From assembly GCA_020056305.1 (NCBI GenBank), contig JAGVIA010000087.1, positions 1-35,166 on the forward strand: a stretch of DNA of 35,166 nt. The letters are read 5' to 3'. The translations under genes were made by a program, and so were the position numbers. The notes beneath the pieces are model-generated. The model ran no database searches, was not told the DNA's origin, and saw only the letters and a list, made by a program, of their open reading frames with translations. The DNA comes from an archaeon (GTDB taxonomy: Archaea; Micrarchaeota; Micrarchaeia; Anstonellales; Anstonellaceae). How positions within the stretch are numbered: position 1 is the first letter of the stretch; each line of letters starts with the position of its first letter. Positions 21,613 through 30,096 of the stretch are shown here, in pieces.

Positions 21613-22539
21613 ATGTCAGACAATCTCCTTTCCGTAAATCTCTGCGGCATGCATCTCTCCAACCCCACCATCCTCGCCTCCGGCGTATTTGGCATCACCC
21701 GCGACCTTCTCTCCCGCGCAAGCAGGAACGGCGCAGGCGCCCTCACCATGAAGACAATCACGAAAGAGCCGCGCAGCGGCCACCGTGCCCCAATCATCGT
21801 CTCCTTCGAATCCGGAATGATGAACGCAGTGGGATACGCGAACCCAGGCATCGAGGAAGTTTGCAGGGAATACGCAGACCTCTCGGATGTCAAATGCCCG
21901 GTAATTGGCAGCGCCCTTGGCGAAACGCCGGAAGAATTCGCATATGTAATATCCCGCATGGGCAAGCTCCCAGTTTCCGCAATCGAGCTCCCTCTCTCCT
22001 GCCCTCACACACCCGGCTTCGGCCTGATGAGCGGCCACACTGACCCAAAGCAAGCTGCAAAAATAACCGCCGCCGCAAAAAAAGCAACGAAAAAGCCAAT
22101 CATAATCAAGCTCAGCCCCTCAATTCCCAATGTCGGCGAGGTTGCATCAGCAGTCGAAAAGGCAGGCGCAGATGCCATCAATTGCGGCAATTCAGTCGGT
22201 CCCGGAATGATAATTGACATCGAGACAGGAAAGAGTGTTCTCGGATTTGGCATGGGCGGCGTGCACGGCCCGGCAATACGCCCATTGGCAGTGCGCTGCG
22301 TCTATGACATCTACGAGGCAGTGAAAATACCGATAATCGGCTGCGGTGGCATCACGACTGGCAGGGATGCAATAGAAATGATAATGGCAGGCGCAACAGC
22401 AGTTGGAGTGGGCACCGCAACATATTACCGCGGCGAGCGCGCCCTTGCGCTCATAGCAGATGAACTGCAGGAGTGGATGAAGAAGCGCAATTACAAATCA
22501 CTCGAAGAAATGCGCGGCATTGCGCACGGGAAAAAATAA
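21613..22539 (+). CDS. pyrD: dihydroorotate dehydrogenase, class 1B catalytic subunit
   Basis: The 308-residue FMN-binding TIM barrel oxidises dihydroorotate to orotate in pyrimidine synthesis. Family signatures are NPTILASGVFG at the start, a KTIT segment, NAVGYANPG, and the active-site loop ELPLSCPHTPGFG with the catalytic cysteine. IIIKLSPSIPNVGEVA, then GGVHGPAIRPLAVRCV and IIGCGGITTGRDAIEMIMAGATAVGVGTA (FMN phosphate site), complete the barrel. The class 1B assignment rests on the active-site cysteine and on the electron-transfer subunit pyrK lying 13 nt downstream. The class 1B enzyme passes electrons to NAD+ through that partner. Confidence 0.95.
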   Translation: MSDNLLSVNLCGMHLSNPTILASGVFGITRDLLSRASRNGAGALTMKTITKEPRSGHRAPIIVSFESGMMNAVGYANPGIEEVCREYADLSDVKCPVIGSALGETPEEFAYVISRMGKLPVSAIELPLSCPHTPGFGLMSGHTDPKQAAKITAAAKKATKKPIIIKLSPSIPNVGEVASAVEKAGADAINCGNSVGPGMIIDIETGKSVLGFGMGGVHGPAIRPLAVRCVYDIYEAVKIPIIGCGGITTGRDAIEMIMAGATAVGVGTATYYRGERALALIADELQEWMKKRNYKSLEEMRGIAHGKK

Positions 22540-22552
22540 TTTAGCTGATTTT

Positions 22553-23389
22553 ATGGCATCCAATTATCCAAGCCTAAAGAACGAAGCAATCCCCATTTCC
22601 TACGAAGTCACAAACGTAATTTCCGAGAGCGCCACTGTGAAAACAATCTTCTTCAAAGGCCCGTTCAACGCGCTGCCCGGCCAGTTTGTCATGCTCTGGC
22701 TTCCAGGTGTTGACCAAAAGCCGTTCACCCTTTCCGCAACAGGCGCCAACCCTGCCATTTCCTTTCGAATTCATGGCGAATACACGCGTGCGCTTGCGAA
22801 AGTGAAAACATGTGACAAAATTGGCATCACCGGCCCGTTTGGAAACGGATTTGACTTGTCAAGCGCAAAATCGGTGCTCATCGTCGCAGGCGGGATAGGG
22901 ATAGCATCAGTAATCACGCTCATTGAGCAAGCCGCTGCAAAAAAAATCAGGACAGAAGTGATTTTGGGCGCGCGCACCAAAAACGAGCTTGTTTTCGAGA
23001 AACGCATAACTGCATCCGGCGCTTCCCTGCACCTCTGCACTGACGACGGCACTGCCGGGCATCACGGCTTCACGACCGAGGCTGCGGGCATATTGCTCCA
23101 GAAGCAGAAGCCCGATTGCATTTTCGCCTGCGGGCCCGAGCTTATGATGAAGGGCATCGCGGACATCGCAGCCGCTCACAAAATACCCGTGCAGCTCTCG
23201 CTTGAGCGCTACATGAAATGCGGCTTTGGCATGTGCGGCGCCTGCGAGATAAACGGCTTCCTTGTCTGCAAGGACGGGCCTGTTTTCACTGGAGAGCAGG
23301 TTGCAACAATGCCGGATTTCGGAAAAAGCGCACGGCTCAAGTCCGGAAAAAAGATTTCCCTGAAAGAATACTTCTCTCCGAAGAAATAG
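22553..23389 (+). CDS. pyrK: dihydroorotate dehydrogenase electron-transfer subunit
   Basis: This 278-residue protein binds FAD, NAD and a [2Fe-2S] cluster and accepts electrons from PyrD. The FAD-binding barrel includes QFVMLWLPGVDQKPFTLS, an Arg-x-Tyr-Ser variant. The NAD domain has VLIVAGGIGIASVITL, and CGPELMM lies near its end. The cluster motif is KCGFGMCGACEINGFLVC, four cysteines in the CxxxxCxxC...C pattern of PyrK. The ATG at 22553 is preferred to the track's TTG, which lies inside pyrD. Together with pyrD it forms a two-gene pyrimidine operon. Confidence 0.94.
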   Translation: MASNYPSLKNEAIPISYEVTNVISESATVKTIFFKGPFNALPGQFVMLWLPGVDQKPFTLSATGANPAISFRIHGEYTRALAKVKTCDKIGITGPFGNGFDLSSAKSVLIVAGGIGIASVITLIEQAAAKKIRTEVILGARTKNELVFEKRITASGASLHLCTDDGTAGHHGFTTEAAGILLQKQKPDCIFACGPELMMKGIADIAAAHKIPVQLSLERYMKCGFGMCGACEINGFLVCKDGPVFTGEQVATMPDFGKSARLKSGKKISLKEYFSPKK

Positions 23390-23406
23390 GCGGCAAAACA
23401 ATAGGG

Positions 23407-23414
23407 TTTATTAA
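23407..23414 (+). promoter_or_regulatory. TATA box for the gene at 23439
   Basis: tttattaa is centred about 28 nt before the ATG at 23439, suggesting a nearly leaderless transcript. Confidence 0.45.
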
Positions 23415-23438
23415 GCATCAAATTGCATAATCTAACAC

Positions 23439-24332
23439 ATGAAGCCCATAACACTCCATTCCAACGGCAGCGTGCGCGTCGAGCGGCAGCTTGCGCACGA
23501 TGTAGAAGGCAGGGCGCACAAATTCTTCCGCGCGCAGCTTGGGGAAGGCGCATGCAAGCCAATAACCAGCGGCGATGCCATCAAGTGGCGCATCCTGCAA
23601 GACACGCATTTTTCCCGCAACATAATTGCCCGGCTTGAAATCTGCTCGCGCATAGAAATTCCCGCGTGCAAAGGAATTTACATCATCGACTCTGCCTCAT
23701 TCAAATTGCTTGAAAAGATTTTTCCGCTTGAAGACGAAAAGCTTGGCTTTGACTGCGACTTCTGGAACAGCATATACGCGGTCTTCCCGCTAAAAAATGC
23801 AAGGCCAGCAAGCACGGTGTTTGATTTGGCATTTGCCAGCTCAAAAGCAGGGGCAGGCGGCATGCGCATTTGCGCATTCTCGCGCGCGCTTGAGGCAGGA
23901 AGCCTCTCGTACCTTGATTATGCAATCCTCTCCCAGCTTGCCTACCAGCGCTACTGGGAAACATATCTTGCATCAGGCGCAAGCCGCCTTGCGCTTGGCA
24001 AGGATGGAATGGGCGGCTACGGCTATGCCCCTTTCCTGTTCAACATCTTCTCATTCGAACACGAAATTGCTTTGGGCATGAAAACAACGCTTGTCTTGCA
24101 CGACGCATTCATAGGCACGCCTCATACGTCCAGCATAACCTCCCTCGACCCCAGCCTTGGGCAGCTGCGCGGGAACTGCGATGGGCGTGCCGGCTACTTT
24201 TTGGGAGACGGCATACTGGCGCTTTATGTGCATCTTGCGCGGCTTCAGTCCATACGGGATTCTGACATAGACGCCGCGGCAATGGCGCTTCTCAGGGAAA
24301 GGGGACACCGTCCTGTATCGCTTATCGCATAA
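23439..24332 (+). CDS. cytosolic protein of unknown function
   Basis: The 297 residues have no signal peptide or membrane segment and I recognise no family. The sequence reads as a mixed alpha/beta globular protein. It has an N-terminal basic part (SVRVERQLAHDVEGRAHKFFRAQ), a region around YIIDSASFKLLEKIF, a Gly-rich segment GKDGMGGYGYAPFLFNIF at about 190-205, and HDAFIGTPHTSSITSLDP at about 225-242. Histidine, aspartate and serine residues in the last could be catalytic, but that is speculation. It has its own promoter and a monocistronic setting. Confidence 0.7.
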   Translation: MKPITLHSNGSVRVERQLAHDVEGRAHKFFRAQLGEGACKPITSGDAIKWRILQDTHFSRNIIARLEICSRIEIPACKGIYIIDSASFKLLEKIFPLEDEKLGFDCDFWNSIYAVFPLKNARPASTVFDLAFASSKAGAGGMRICAFSRALEAGSLSYLDYAILSQLAYQRYWETYLASGASRLALGKDGMGGYGYAPFLFNIFSFEHEIALGMKTTLVLHDAFIGTPHTSSITSLDPSLGQLRGNCDGRAGYFLGDGILALYVHLARLQSIRDSDIDAAAMALLRERGHRPVSLIA

Positions 24333-24409
24333 GCAAGTGAAAGTAAGCACGCATTGTCGTTCCACCATACTGATTTCGGAAAGGGCAGCAGCCGAATATT
24401 TTGTGCAGG

Positions 24410-24417
24410 TTTAATAT
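24410..24417 (+). promoter_or_regulatory. TATA box for the lipoprotein at 24441
   Basis: tttaatat is centred about 27 nt before the ATG; the transcript is probably leaderless. Confidence 0.45.
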
Positions 24418-24440
24418 CCCTAACATAACACACCCTAAGC

Positions 24441-25400
24441 ATGAAAATTCACGCGCTTGTGGCGCCGGTCCTGTTTGCCATCCTGATCTTTGGCTGCACA
24501 CAACAAACCCAAAATGCTTTTGCCAGGCATCCGACAGACAACGGTACAATAGAGGCAACTGTGCTATCTGTAACACAGGATGCAAACGGGGCGAGGCCAA
24601 ATGACTACGCAACCATACGCGTAGACAGAATACTCTCATACCAGCGTGACCCGGCTGCAAACTATCCAAGCTTGCACGAGGGCGAGGTGCTCAATGCAAG
24701 CCTGGCATACAGCACAAGGCCAGCTATTCTGCGTCATGTGTCAATGGCTACCATCAAAAAAGAACAGGAGGCGAGAACTGAGATAAGCGGGAATGGTGAC
24801 ACATATCCTCTTCCAGATTCCGTTCCTAGGGAGAATGGCAAATATGTATACGAAGAATTGTCAAAAAAACCAGGCGGGACCGAGTACAAGACCTCGCTTC
24901 CAGGGATGCTGGACGGAGACAGAATCAAGGTGCAAGTATACTATACCGATCCCATATACCAAATGCCCTCGTGGGTCGCATCTGCCCGAATGATGTTGCG
25001 GGAGTATGAGCTGATTTCCGAAGGAAGCATACCAAGAAGGGTTTTTTCCGATGAAGACATTAACAACGAGCTTGCAAAACTAGAAGAGATGAATGCATTC
25101 ATCAAATGGGAAAGCAGCAGTGGATATGAAATAAAAACCATAGAATTCGAAAGGAACAAGTCAATCTCATATCTTACGGATAATGGCATCGATCCGTCAG
25201 GCAATCCAAAAGCTATTGGAATATTGGAAAACGGGCTCATAGTTGCAGAAAGGTACTGCTGTGATGGCGGATGTCCAATCAACGGCACCGTTCTTCTAAT
25301 CGTCCGCGATCCGAGCTACAATTGCGAAGAATTCGGCGCAGATCACAAGGGCAACGTATTCGGAACATGCGGAGAACGCTGCGTACTGGCGCCGCGCTGA
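24441..25400 (+). CDS. predicted lipoprotein of unknown function
   Basis: A signal peptide ends in the lipobox LIFGC (Cys19), so the 319-residue protein is expected to be lipid-anchored on the cell exterior. The part after it (about residues 35-100) may be a small beta barrel (TIEATVLSVTQDA...DYATIRVDRILSY, then GEVLNASLA), in the manner of OB-like domains. The middle is charged and helical (SDEDINNELAKLEEMNAF). The end carries six cysteines (YCCDGGC..., CEEF..., CGERC), probably disulfide-bonded. This Cys pattern is not the six-Cys repeat of the other lipoproteins. No relatives are recognised. Confidence 0.72.
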   Translation: MKIHALVAPVLFAILIFGCTQQTQNAFARHPTDNGTIEATVLSVTQDANGARPNDYATIRVDRILSYQRDPAANYPSLHEGEVLNASLAYSTRPAILRHVSMATIKKEQEARTEISGNGDTYPLPDSVPRENGKYVYEELSKKPGGTEYKTSLPGMLDGDRIKVQVYYTDPIYQMPSWVASARMMLREYELISEGSIPRRVFSDEDINNELAKLEEMNAFIKWESSSGYEIKTIEFERNKSISYLTDNGIDPSGNPKAIGILENGLIVAERYCCDGGCPINGTVLLIVRDPSYNCEEFGADHKGNVFGTCGERCVLAPR

Positions 25401-25413
25401 TAGCACCCACCTC

Positions 25414-25421
25414 TTTTTATC
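25414..25421 (+). promoter_or_regulatory. TATA box of srp54
   Basis: tttttatc is centred about 26 nt before the ATG at 25443, implying a leaderless mRNA. Confidence 0.45.
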
Positions 25422-25442
25422 CTCTTTTTCCCTAATCCCTCC

Positions 25443-26771
25443 ATGGACCTAGGTCGTGGCCTGCGCGCCGCGCTTGCAAAAATCACAAATGCGCCAATCG
25501 TGGACGAGCGGGTTGTAAAGGAGATGTGCAAGGAGCTCCAGCGCACGCTCATTTCCAACGATGTGAACGTGAAGCTCGTATTCGACCTCACAAAGCGCAT
25601 CGAGCAGCGCGCACTAGACACAAAACTTCTGCGCGGCCTCTCGCCCCGCGAGCACGTCGTTCAGATTGTCTATAATGAGCTTGCGAGCATGATGGGCGAG
25701 CATTACTTCCCCATTCTAAAACCACACAAAATACTTCTGCTCGGGCTCTTCGGCTCAGGCAAAAGTACAACGGCAGGCAAGCTTGCGCATTTTTACAAGT
25801 CCCGCGGCCTCTCAGTGGGAGTGGTCGCATGTGATGTGGACCGCCCTGCTGCATATGAGCAGCTTTCGCAGGTTGCAAAGAAGGCAGGCGCGGCATTCTA
25901 TGGCATTTATGATGAAAAGGATGTGCGCAAGATAACCTCCCTTGCAAAAAAAGAGGCAAAAGAAGACATTCTCATTGTGGACTCGTCTGGCAGGAGCGCA
26001 TTTGATGAGACGCTCATGGCACAGCTGCGCCTCATCAATTCCGAAATTGCGCCTGATGAAAAATTCCTAGTCATTTCCGCAGACATCGGGCAAGTTGCAG
26101 GGCGGCAGGCGGCAGAGTTTCACAACGCAGTGGGCTTAACCGGTGCAATCATCACTAAGCTTGACGGCAGCGGCAAGGGAGGCGGCGCGCTCTCCTCAGT
26201 CGCAACGTCGGGCGCTAAGGTAGCATTCATAGGCACTGGCGAAAAGCAGGAGGACCTAGAGCCTTTTGAGGCGCAGAAATTCGTTGGCAGGCTCCTTGGC
26301 TTTCCCGACCTTGCCGCGCTCATGGAAAAAGTGAAGAAAGTGGCAGAGGAACAGAACCTGCCGACAGATATTGAGGAAAAGCTCACCCTAAAGGCATTCT
26401 ACGAACAGCTAAAGGCGGCAAAGAAGCTTGGTCCGCTCTCATCTGTTTTCTCAATGCTTGGCGCAGCAGACATGCCAAAAGAGGCAGTGGCGCAATCAGA
26501 GGCGAACCTCAAGAAGTTCGAGTGCATCATCGCATCCATGACAAAGGAGGAGCGCGAAAATGCGGATTTGCTCAAAAAGAGCCGTTCGCGCATGCTGCGA
26601 ATAGCGCAGGGCTCTGGCACAACTGAGAAGGATGTCCGCAACCTGCTCACGCAATTTGAGAAAGTCGAGGGCATGATGAAAAAATTCAAGAAGAACCGCG
26701 GCTTCCGCGCGCAGATGGAAAAGGTGCTCAAGGGTGCAGGCGGTGCAGAGATGCTTGGCAAGGGCGGCTAA
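25443..26771 (+). CDS. srp54: signal recognition particle protein SRP54
   Basis: This 442-residue GTPase recognises signal sequences on nascent chains and, with SRP RNA and FtsY, targets them to the membrane. The N domain (1-90) is followed by the G domain with GLFGSGKST (G1, about 103), DVDRPAAYEQL (G2 region), VDSSGR (G3), TKLDGSGKGGGALS (G4 and closing loop) and GTGEKQEDLEPF. The Met-rich M domain (about 300-435) contains SRSRMLRIAQGSGTTEKDV, the RNA-binding segment. The G3 motif is DSSGR instead of the near-universal DTAGR. Start and length fit the family. Confidence 0.95.
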   Translation: MDLGRGLRAALAKITNAPIVDERVVKEMCKELQRTLISNDVNVKLVFDLTKRIEQRALDTKLLRGLSPREHVVQIVYNELASMMGEHYFPILKPHKILLLGLFGSGKSTTAGKLAHFYKSRGLSVGVVACDVDRPAAYEQLSQVAKKAGAAFYGIYDEKDVRKITSLAKKEAKEDILIVDSSGRSAFDETLMAQLRLINSEIAPDEKFLVISADIGQVAGRQAAEFHNAVGLTGAIITKLDGSGKGGGALSSVATSGAKVAFIGTGEKQEDLEPFEAQKFVGRLLGFPDLAALMEKVKKVAEEQNLPTDIEEKLTLKAFYEQLKAAKKLGPLSSVFSMLGAADMPKEAVAQSEANLKKFECIIASMTKEERENADLLKKSRSRMLRIAQGSGTTEKDVRNLLTQFEKVEGMMKKFKKNRGFRAQMEKVLKGAGGAEMLGKGG

Positions 26772-26803
26772 GGCAGCAGAGCATATTTGAATTGGGTGAA
26801 AAA

Positions 26804-27538
26804 ATGCCGGAAGAAAAAGCTCTTTTTCGTGATGCCATTGACACGCGAGGCAAGGATTCTCTGAAAACCGCATTTGTGTACTGGCTTGCAGCAACAATTG
26901 CCTGCTTAATCCTTGTGGCGCTGTTTTTCATATTTGCCCCAAAATGGCAAAAATACATCCCGATTCCGGACTTGCCATTCTATGCGGGCGCAACAGTGTG
27001 CATCCTTACTGCAGTTGCTGTGTTCTACACATTCATGGCTACCCCGAAGCAAACAGAAGTCACCGTCACTGCCGAGAAGCTTCGCGCATTCAATTCTGTC
27101 GGCTTGAAAAAATCATATTTTGAGGTTGGCTGGCAGGATGTTCTTGAGGTCAGGAAAATAGCAATGGACTCAAAGGCGATTGAGAAGGACATGGACGAAA
27201 AGATGTACAAGGAAGGCGTAAAGGAGAAGGTTGATTTGGGGCATGGCATCGAATACGATGAAATAAACGACAGGCGGGCCCATGAACGGCTGGAGGCAAC
27301 AAAACGGGCAGGCATGGCGTTCAATGACGCTGCAGAGGGCGTGCTTGGCAAAACCGCGCCAGGAAGGCCGGTTTCCTATGCCGCCATCACAAAAGAAAAC
27401 GCATACGTGTTCAGTGTGAATCGCGCAAGCGAAGCCGCATTCACTGGGGCAGTTGGCGGGCTAGGCAAGCTGAACAAAGAACCCATTTCATTTGGCGAAA
27501 TTTTCTCAAAGAAGAAAGGCGGGATGTTTGGGCGCTAG
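26804..27538 (+). CDS. two-helix membrane protein of unknown function
   Basis: The ATG at 26804 is chosen because gggtga lies 6 nt upstream. The 244 residues have two transmembrane helices at about 22-45 and 58-78 separated by a short loop. A cytoplasmic domain follows: first beta-rich (TEVTVTAEKLRAFNSVGLKKSYFEVGWQDVLEVRK), which looks like a bacterial-PH-type fold, then a charged helical part. It lies 32 nt after srp54 on the same strand and could be cotranscribed. Nothing points to a specific function. Confidence 0.65.
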   Translation: MPEEKALFRDAIDTRGKDSLKTAFVYWLAATIACLILVALFFIFAPKWQKYIPIPDLPFYAGATVCILTAVAVFYTFMATPKQTEVTVTAEKLRAFNSVGLKKSYFEVGWQDVLEVRKIAMDSKAIEKDMDEKMYKEGVKEKVDLGHGIEYDEINDRRAHERLEATKRAGMAFNDAAEGVLGKTAPGRPVSYAAITKENAYVFSVNRASEAAFTGAVGGLGKLNKEPISFGEIFSKKKGGMFGR

Positions 27539-27555
27539 GCGCAGTCCCATAAAGC

Positions 27556-27565
27556 CTTTTTAATT
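27556..27565 (+). promoter_or_regulatory. TATA box for the FNR-type reductase
   Basis: cttttttaat-type sequence (ctttttaatt) is centred about 25 nt before the ATG at 27585, so the mRNA is probably leaderless. Confidence 0.4.
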
Positions 27566-27584
27566 TCCTTAAAGAAACCGCACT

Positions 27585-28298
27585 ATGGCAGGCATCCAAA
27601 AATTCATAGTGCAGAAAATCACTGAAATTGCACCGGACACAAAGACGCTTCGCCTTGTGCCAAAGGAGGGCAAGCGATTTGATTTTGCACCAGGCCAATT
27701 CATCACATTGCGCCTAATCGACCCGGAAACTCAAAAGCCGGTCCCCCGCTCCTACTCAATATCCTCCTCGCCCCTTGAGCCAAATTACCTTGAAATAACC
27801 CTTTCCAAGGAAGGCAAATACTCAGAACAAATACTTGGCTTCAAAGAAGGCGACGAACTTGATCTTCTTGGTCCCGCAGGCTCGTTTGGCATAGACGAAT
27901 CCAAAATGAAAGACGTTGTGCTCATTGCTGGCGGCACTGGCATCACGCCTTTTGCAAGCATGGTGCGCTACTATGGCAAAAAGGGCGCCGGGCCCAAAAT
28001 AACCGTAATTTACAGCTGCCGCACCGCGGAATGCCTGCTATTCTATGGCGATTTTCTCAAAATGGCAAAGCAGAATCCCAACATCCGCATTGCGCCAACC
28101 ATCACGCGGCCTGCGGAATCCGGCCCGTGGGATGGGCGCACCGGCCGCATCGATGGCAATTACATACGGGAAGTGGTTGGCGACCTGTCAGGAAAATACT
28201 TTTTTGCATGCGGCCCAAAGGAGATGCTAAATGCAATCGAGGCGTCGCTGCGTGAAATCGGTGTTGCGCAGGACAAGATCATAATCGAGAGATGGTAG
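27585..28298 (+). CDS. ferredoxin-NADP reductase-like flavoprotein
   Basis: The 237-residue protein has the two-domain FNR fold. The FAD-binding barrel holds PGQFITLRL and the signature RSYSISSSP (RxYS) at about 54-62. The NAD(P) domain begins VVLIAGGTGITPFASMVRYY and ends with the conserved CGPKEMLNAIEASLREIG and IIIERW. It lacks an iron-sulfur domain of its own, so it should exchange electrons with a separate ferredoxin, flavodoxin or other protein. No partner gene is adjacent. Confidence 0.9.
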   Translation: MAGIQKFIVQKITEIAPDTKTLRLVPKEGKRFDFAPGQFITLRLIDPETQKPVPRSYSISSSPLEPNYLEITLSKEGKYSEQILGFKEGDELDLLGPAGSFGIDESKMKDVVLIAGGTGITPFASMVRYYGKKGAGPKITVIYSCRTAECLLFYGDFLKMAKQNPNIRIAPTITRPAESGPWDGRTGRIDGNYIREVVGDLSGKYFFACGPKEMLNAIEASLREIGVAQDKIIIERW

Positions 28299-28403
28299 GC
28301 GTTCTTTTCCAGTTTGGCGCCTTCCGAACGAATTGGGAAGGCAATTAAAAGGCGGCAGGGCAACTACTATCGCGCCCCAATGCGGGCCGAGGGTGTGTTT
28401 TTC

Positions 28404-29444
28404 ATGGACGCAAAACTATTGCTAATTGCATTCGCTGTTGCCGCGGTTTTTTTATCGGGCTGCACGCAGACCAACGGCGAAAACCTGCCTCCTGAACTTT
28501 TGCAGATGAAGCAGCTGTGCGAAAAAACAGGCGGCTCTTTCACTTACTGCGCGCCTGCCGCCGTTTGCAAGGTTGGCACAGGATGCCAGTGCGGCTCAGG
28601 CAAGGTTTTTGATTCAACGCTAGGGTGCGTTTCCACTACTAATGAGCTTCCGCCCCCTCCGCCAGAGGAGAATGAAACCGGCCCAGTGCTAAAATGCCAA
28701 GACTGGGTGAGGCTCAAAGACGCGCCAGATGCGCAAGGCAAGCTCTCATTATTTGGGGGCGTATTGCAAAAGAATCCAACAGACACCGGCCCGTCATTCC
28801 TAATGCGCTACTCACCATACCGCCTAGAGCATGTTGCCCTTGGCATTCACGAGTCTCCTGACAAGATTCCTCCATCATTTGCAGGCAAGGAAGTAATCAT
28901 AACCGGCGAATACTCTGAATTCGAGCTTGAAGGCAGGACATTCCGCGAAATAAAGGTGTACGAAATTTCAGACTCAAACATGAACCAGCCTGTTCCAACT
29001 ACGAAAGTAAACGAGCTATGGGAGGGCGCAAAGCTCTCAACATTCAAGGGAACACTTGAGCGGAATTACCGCGCAGGGGATGCCTCAGTTGGCGGGCAGC
29101 CAGACACCACGATGCGCTTCAATGATTTCTCCCTGATAATCTCTCCCAATATACACATCACTTCAGACCCCCTAATCGACTCTCTTGTTGGCAAGCCTGT
29201 CACTGTTGAAGGAGTATTCACCCACTTCCAGCTTGAGGGAATCTGGCTTGACGAGATTGACACGCTGCGCATGCAGAACCAGTGCACTGATAGCGCCCCT
29301 CCTGAACTTGCAGCTGAAATTGAGCTTTGCGAGCGGACAGGCGGCGAATGGATCGCTTGCGGGCTAGGCGAAGTTTGCAAGACTGGCGGAAGCTGCAGAT
29401 GCCCCGCAGGCAAGGAATTTAGCGTGACAAACGGCTGCACCTGA
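28404..29444 (+). CDS. lipoprotein with two six-Cys domains flanking a duplicated beta domain
   Basis: The ATG at 28404 begins a signal peptide with lipobox VFLSGC (Cys17); a TATA-like caattaaaag lies 55 nt upstream and gggtgtg is a possible ribosome binding site. Mature parts in order are: a six-Cys domain (about 31-70; LCEKTGGSFTYC...GCQC...FDSTLGC), a Pro-rich linker, two related beta-rich units of about 85 residues each (about 95-190 and 200-300), and a second six-Cys domain at the C-terminus (LCERTGGEW...CRC...GC). Shared features of the two beta units are LSLFGG / LSTFKG, GKEVIITGEYSEFELEGR / GKPVTVEGVFTHFQLEG and a closing REIKVYEI / DEIDTLRM. The beta units look like OB-type folds. 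Surface location is inferred; the ligand is unknown. Confidence 0.82.
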   Translation: MDAKLLLIAFAVAAVFLSGCTQTNGENLPPELLQMKQLCEKTGGSFTYCAPAAVCKVGTGCQCGSGKVFDSTLGCVSTTNELPPPPPEENETGPVLKCQDWVRLKDAPDAQGKLSLFGGVLQKNPTDTGPSFLMRYSPYRLEHVALGIHESPDKIPPSFAGKEVIITGEYSEFELEGRTFREIKVYEISDSNMNQPVPTTKVNELWEGAKLSTFKGTLERNYRAGDASVGGQPDTTMRFNDFSLIISPNIHITSDPLIDSLVGKPVTVEGVFTHFQLEGIWLDEIDTLRMQNQCTDSAPPELAAEIELCERTGGEWIACGLGEVCKTGGSCRCPAGKEFSVTNGCT

Positions 29445-29457
29445 TGGCAGATGGCAT

Positions 29458-29468
29458 TTGTTAAAAAG
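29458..29468 (+). promoter_or_regulatory. TATA-like element for the lipoprotein at 29490
   Basis: ttgttaaaaag is centred about 27 nt before the ATG at 29490. It supports that start over the track's 29451 and separate transcription from the preceding lipoprotein. Confidence 0.4.
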
Positions 29469-29489
29469 AACGCAACCAAAGGCAGCCAT

Positions 29490-30047
29490 ATGGAACAAAA
29501 AATAATTTTACTCGCGCTCGTTGCGGGAATGCTATTTCTAACAGGCTGCATCCAAGTGCCCACAACCGGCCCAAAGGAAATGTGTAAAAAAACAGGTGGA
29601 ACTGACGTTAAAGTTTATGGCTTCTGCGAGCAGGGGCAGGAGTGCCCGTGGGAATGGGACTGCTTATGCCAGGAAGGCAAACTATTTGACTCTGTCAAGG
29701 GCTGCGTTGCAAAAAGCGCAAAGCAGCTCTGTGAATTATCGGGCGGGCGATACGGGAACTGGCCGTGCAAACCCTGCCTGCAGGGAGAGCCATGCCCTCC
29801 ATGTGGAGAAGGATGCTTCTGCGGAAATGGCACGCAGTTCGATTCCGAGCTTGGGTGCATAGCGCAAAATGCGCCCCAAATCCCCCAAGAGCTGCAGGCG
29901 TGCAAGTCCCTTTGCGAAACTTCCGGAGGAACTTTCACCTACTGCGCCGAGGGAGACCAGTGCTTTGTAGGGACCGGCTGCGGCTGCGCGGGCAACTGGA
30001 TGAACTGCGAGCAGCTTGCAAGCCAGAACGGGTGCGCAGGCAATTAA
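29490..30047 (+). CDS. lipoprotein with three six-Cys-type domains
   Basis: A signal peptide with lipobox FLTGC (Cys20) is followed by three consecutive Cys-rich units and nothing else, giving 185 residues. Unit 1 is MCKKTGGTDV...CLCQEGKLFDSVKGC, unit 2 is LCELSGGRYG...CFCGNGTQFDSELGC (with two extra Cys pairs) and unit 3 is LCETSGGTFTYC...GCGCAGNWMNCEQ...NGC. The units share the pattern found in the lipoproteins at 15942 and 28404. Tight cysteine spacing and export point to disulfide-stabilised modules on the cell surface. Gene position directly after the related lipoprotein suggests duplication. Confidence 0.82.
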   Translation: MEQKIILLALVAGMLFLTGCIQVPTTGPKEMCKKTGGTDVKVYGFCEQGQECPWEWDCLCQEGKLFDSVKGCVAKSAKQLCELSGGRYGNWPCKPCLQGEPCPPCGEGCFCGNGTQFDSELGCIAQNAPQIPQELQACKSLCETSGGTFTYCAEGDQCFVGTGCGCAGNWMNCEQLASQNGCAGN

Positions 30048-30062
30048 TGGGGCAAACCGATC

Positions 30063-30073
30063 CTTTAAAAATT
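30063..30073 (+). promoter_or_regulatory. TATA box of tRNA-Glu
   Basis: ctttaaaaatt is centred about 28 nt before the first base of the tRNA. Confidence 0.5.
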
Positions 30074-30096
30074 TGAAAAGCAAGAAGTTAGCCTAC

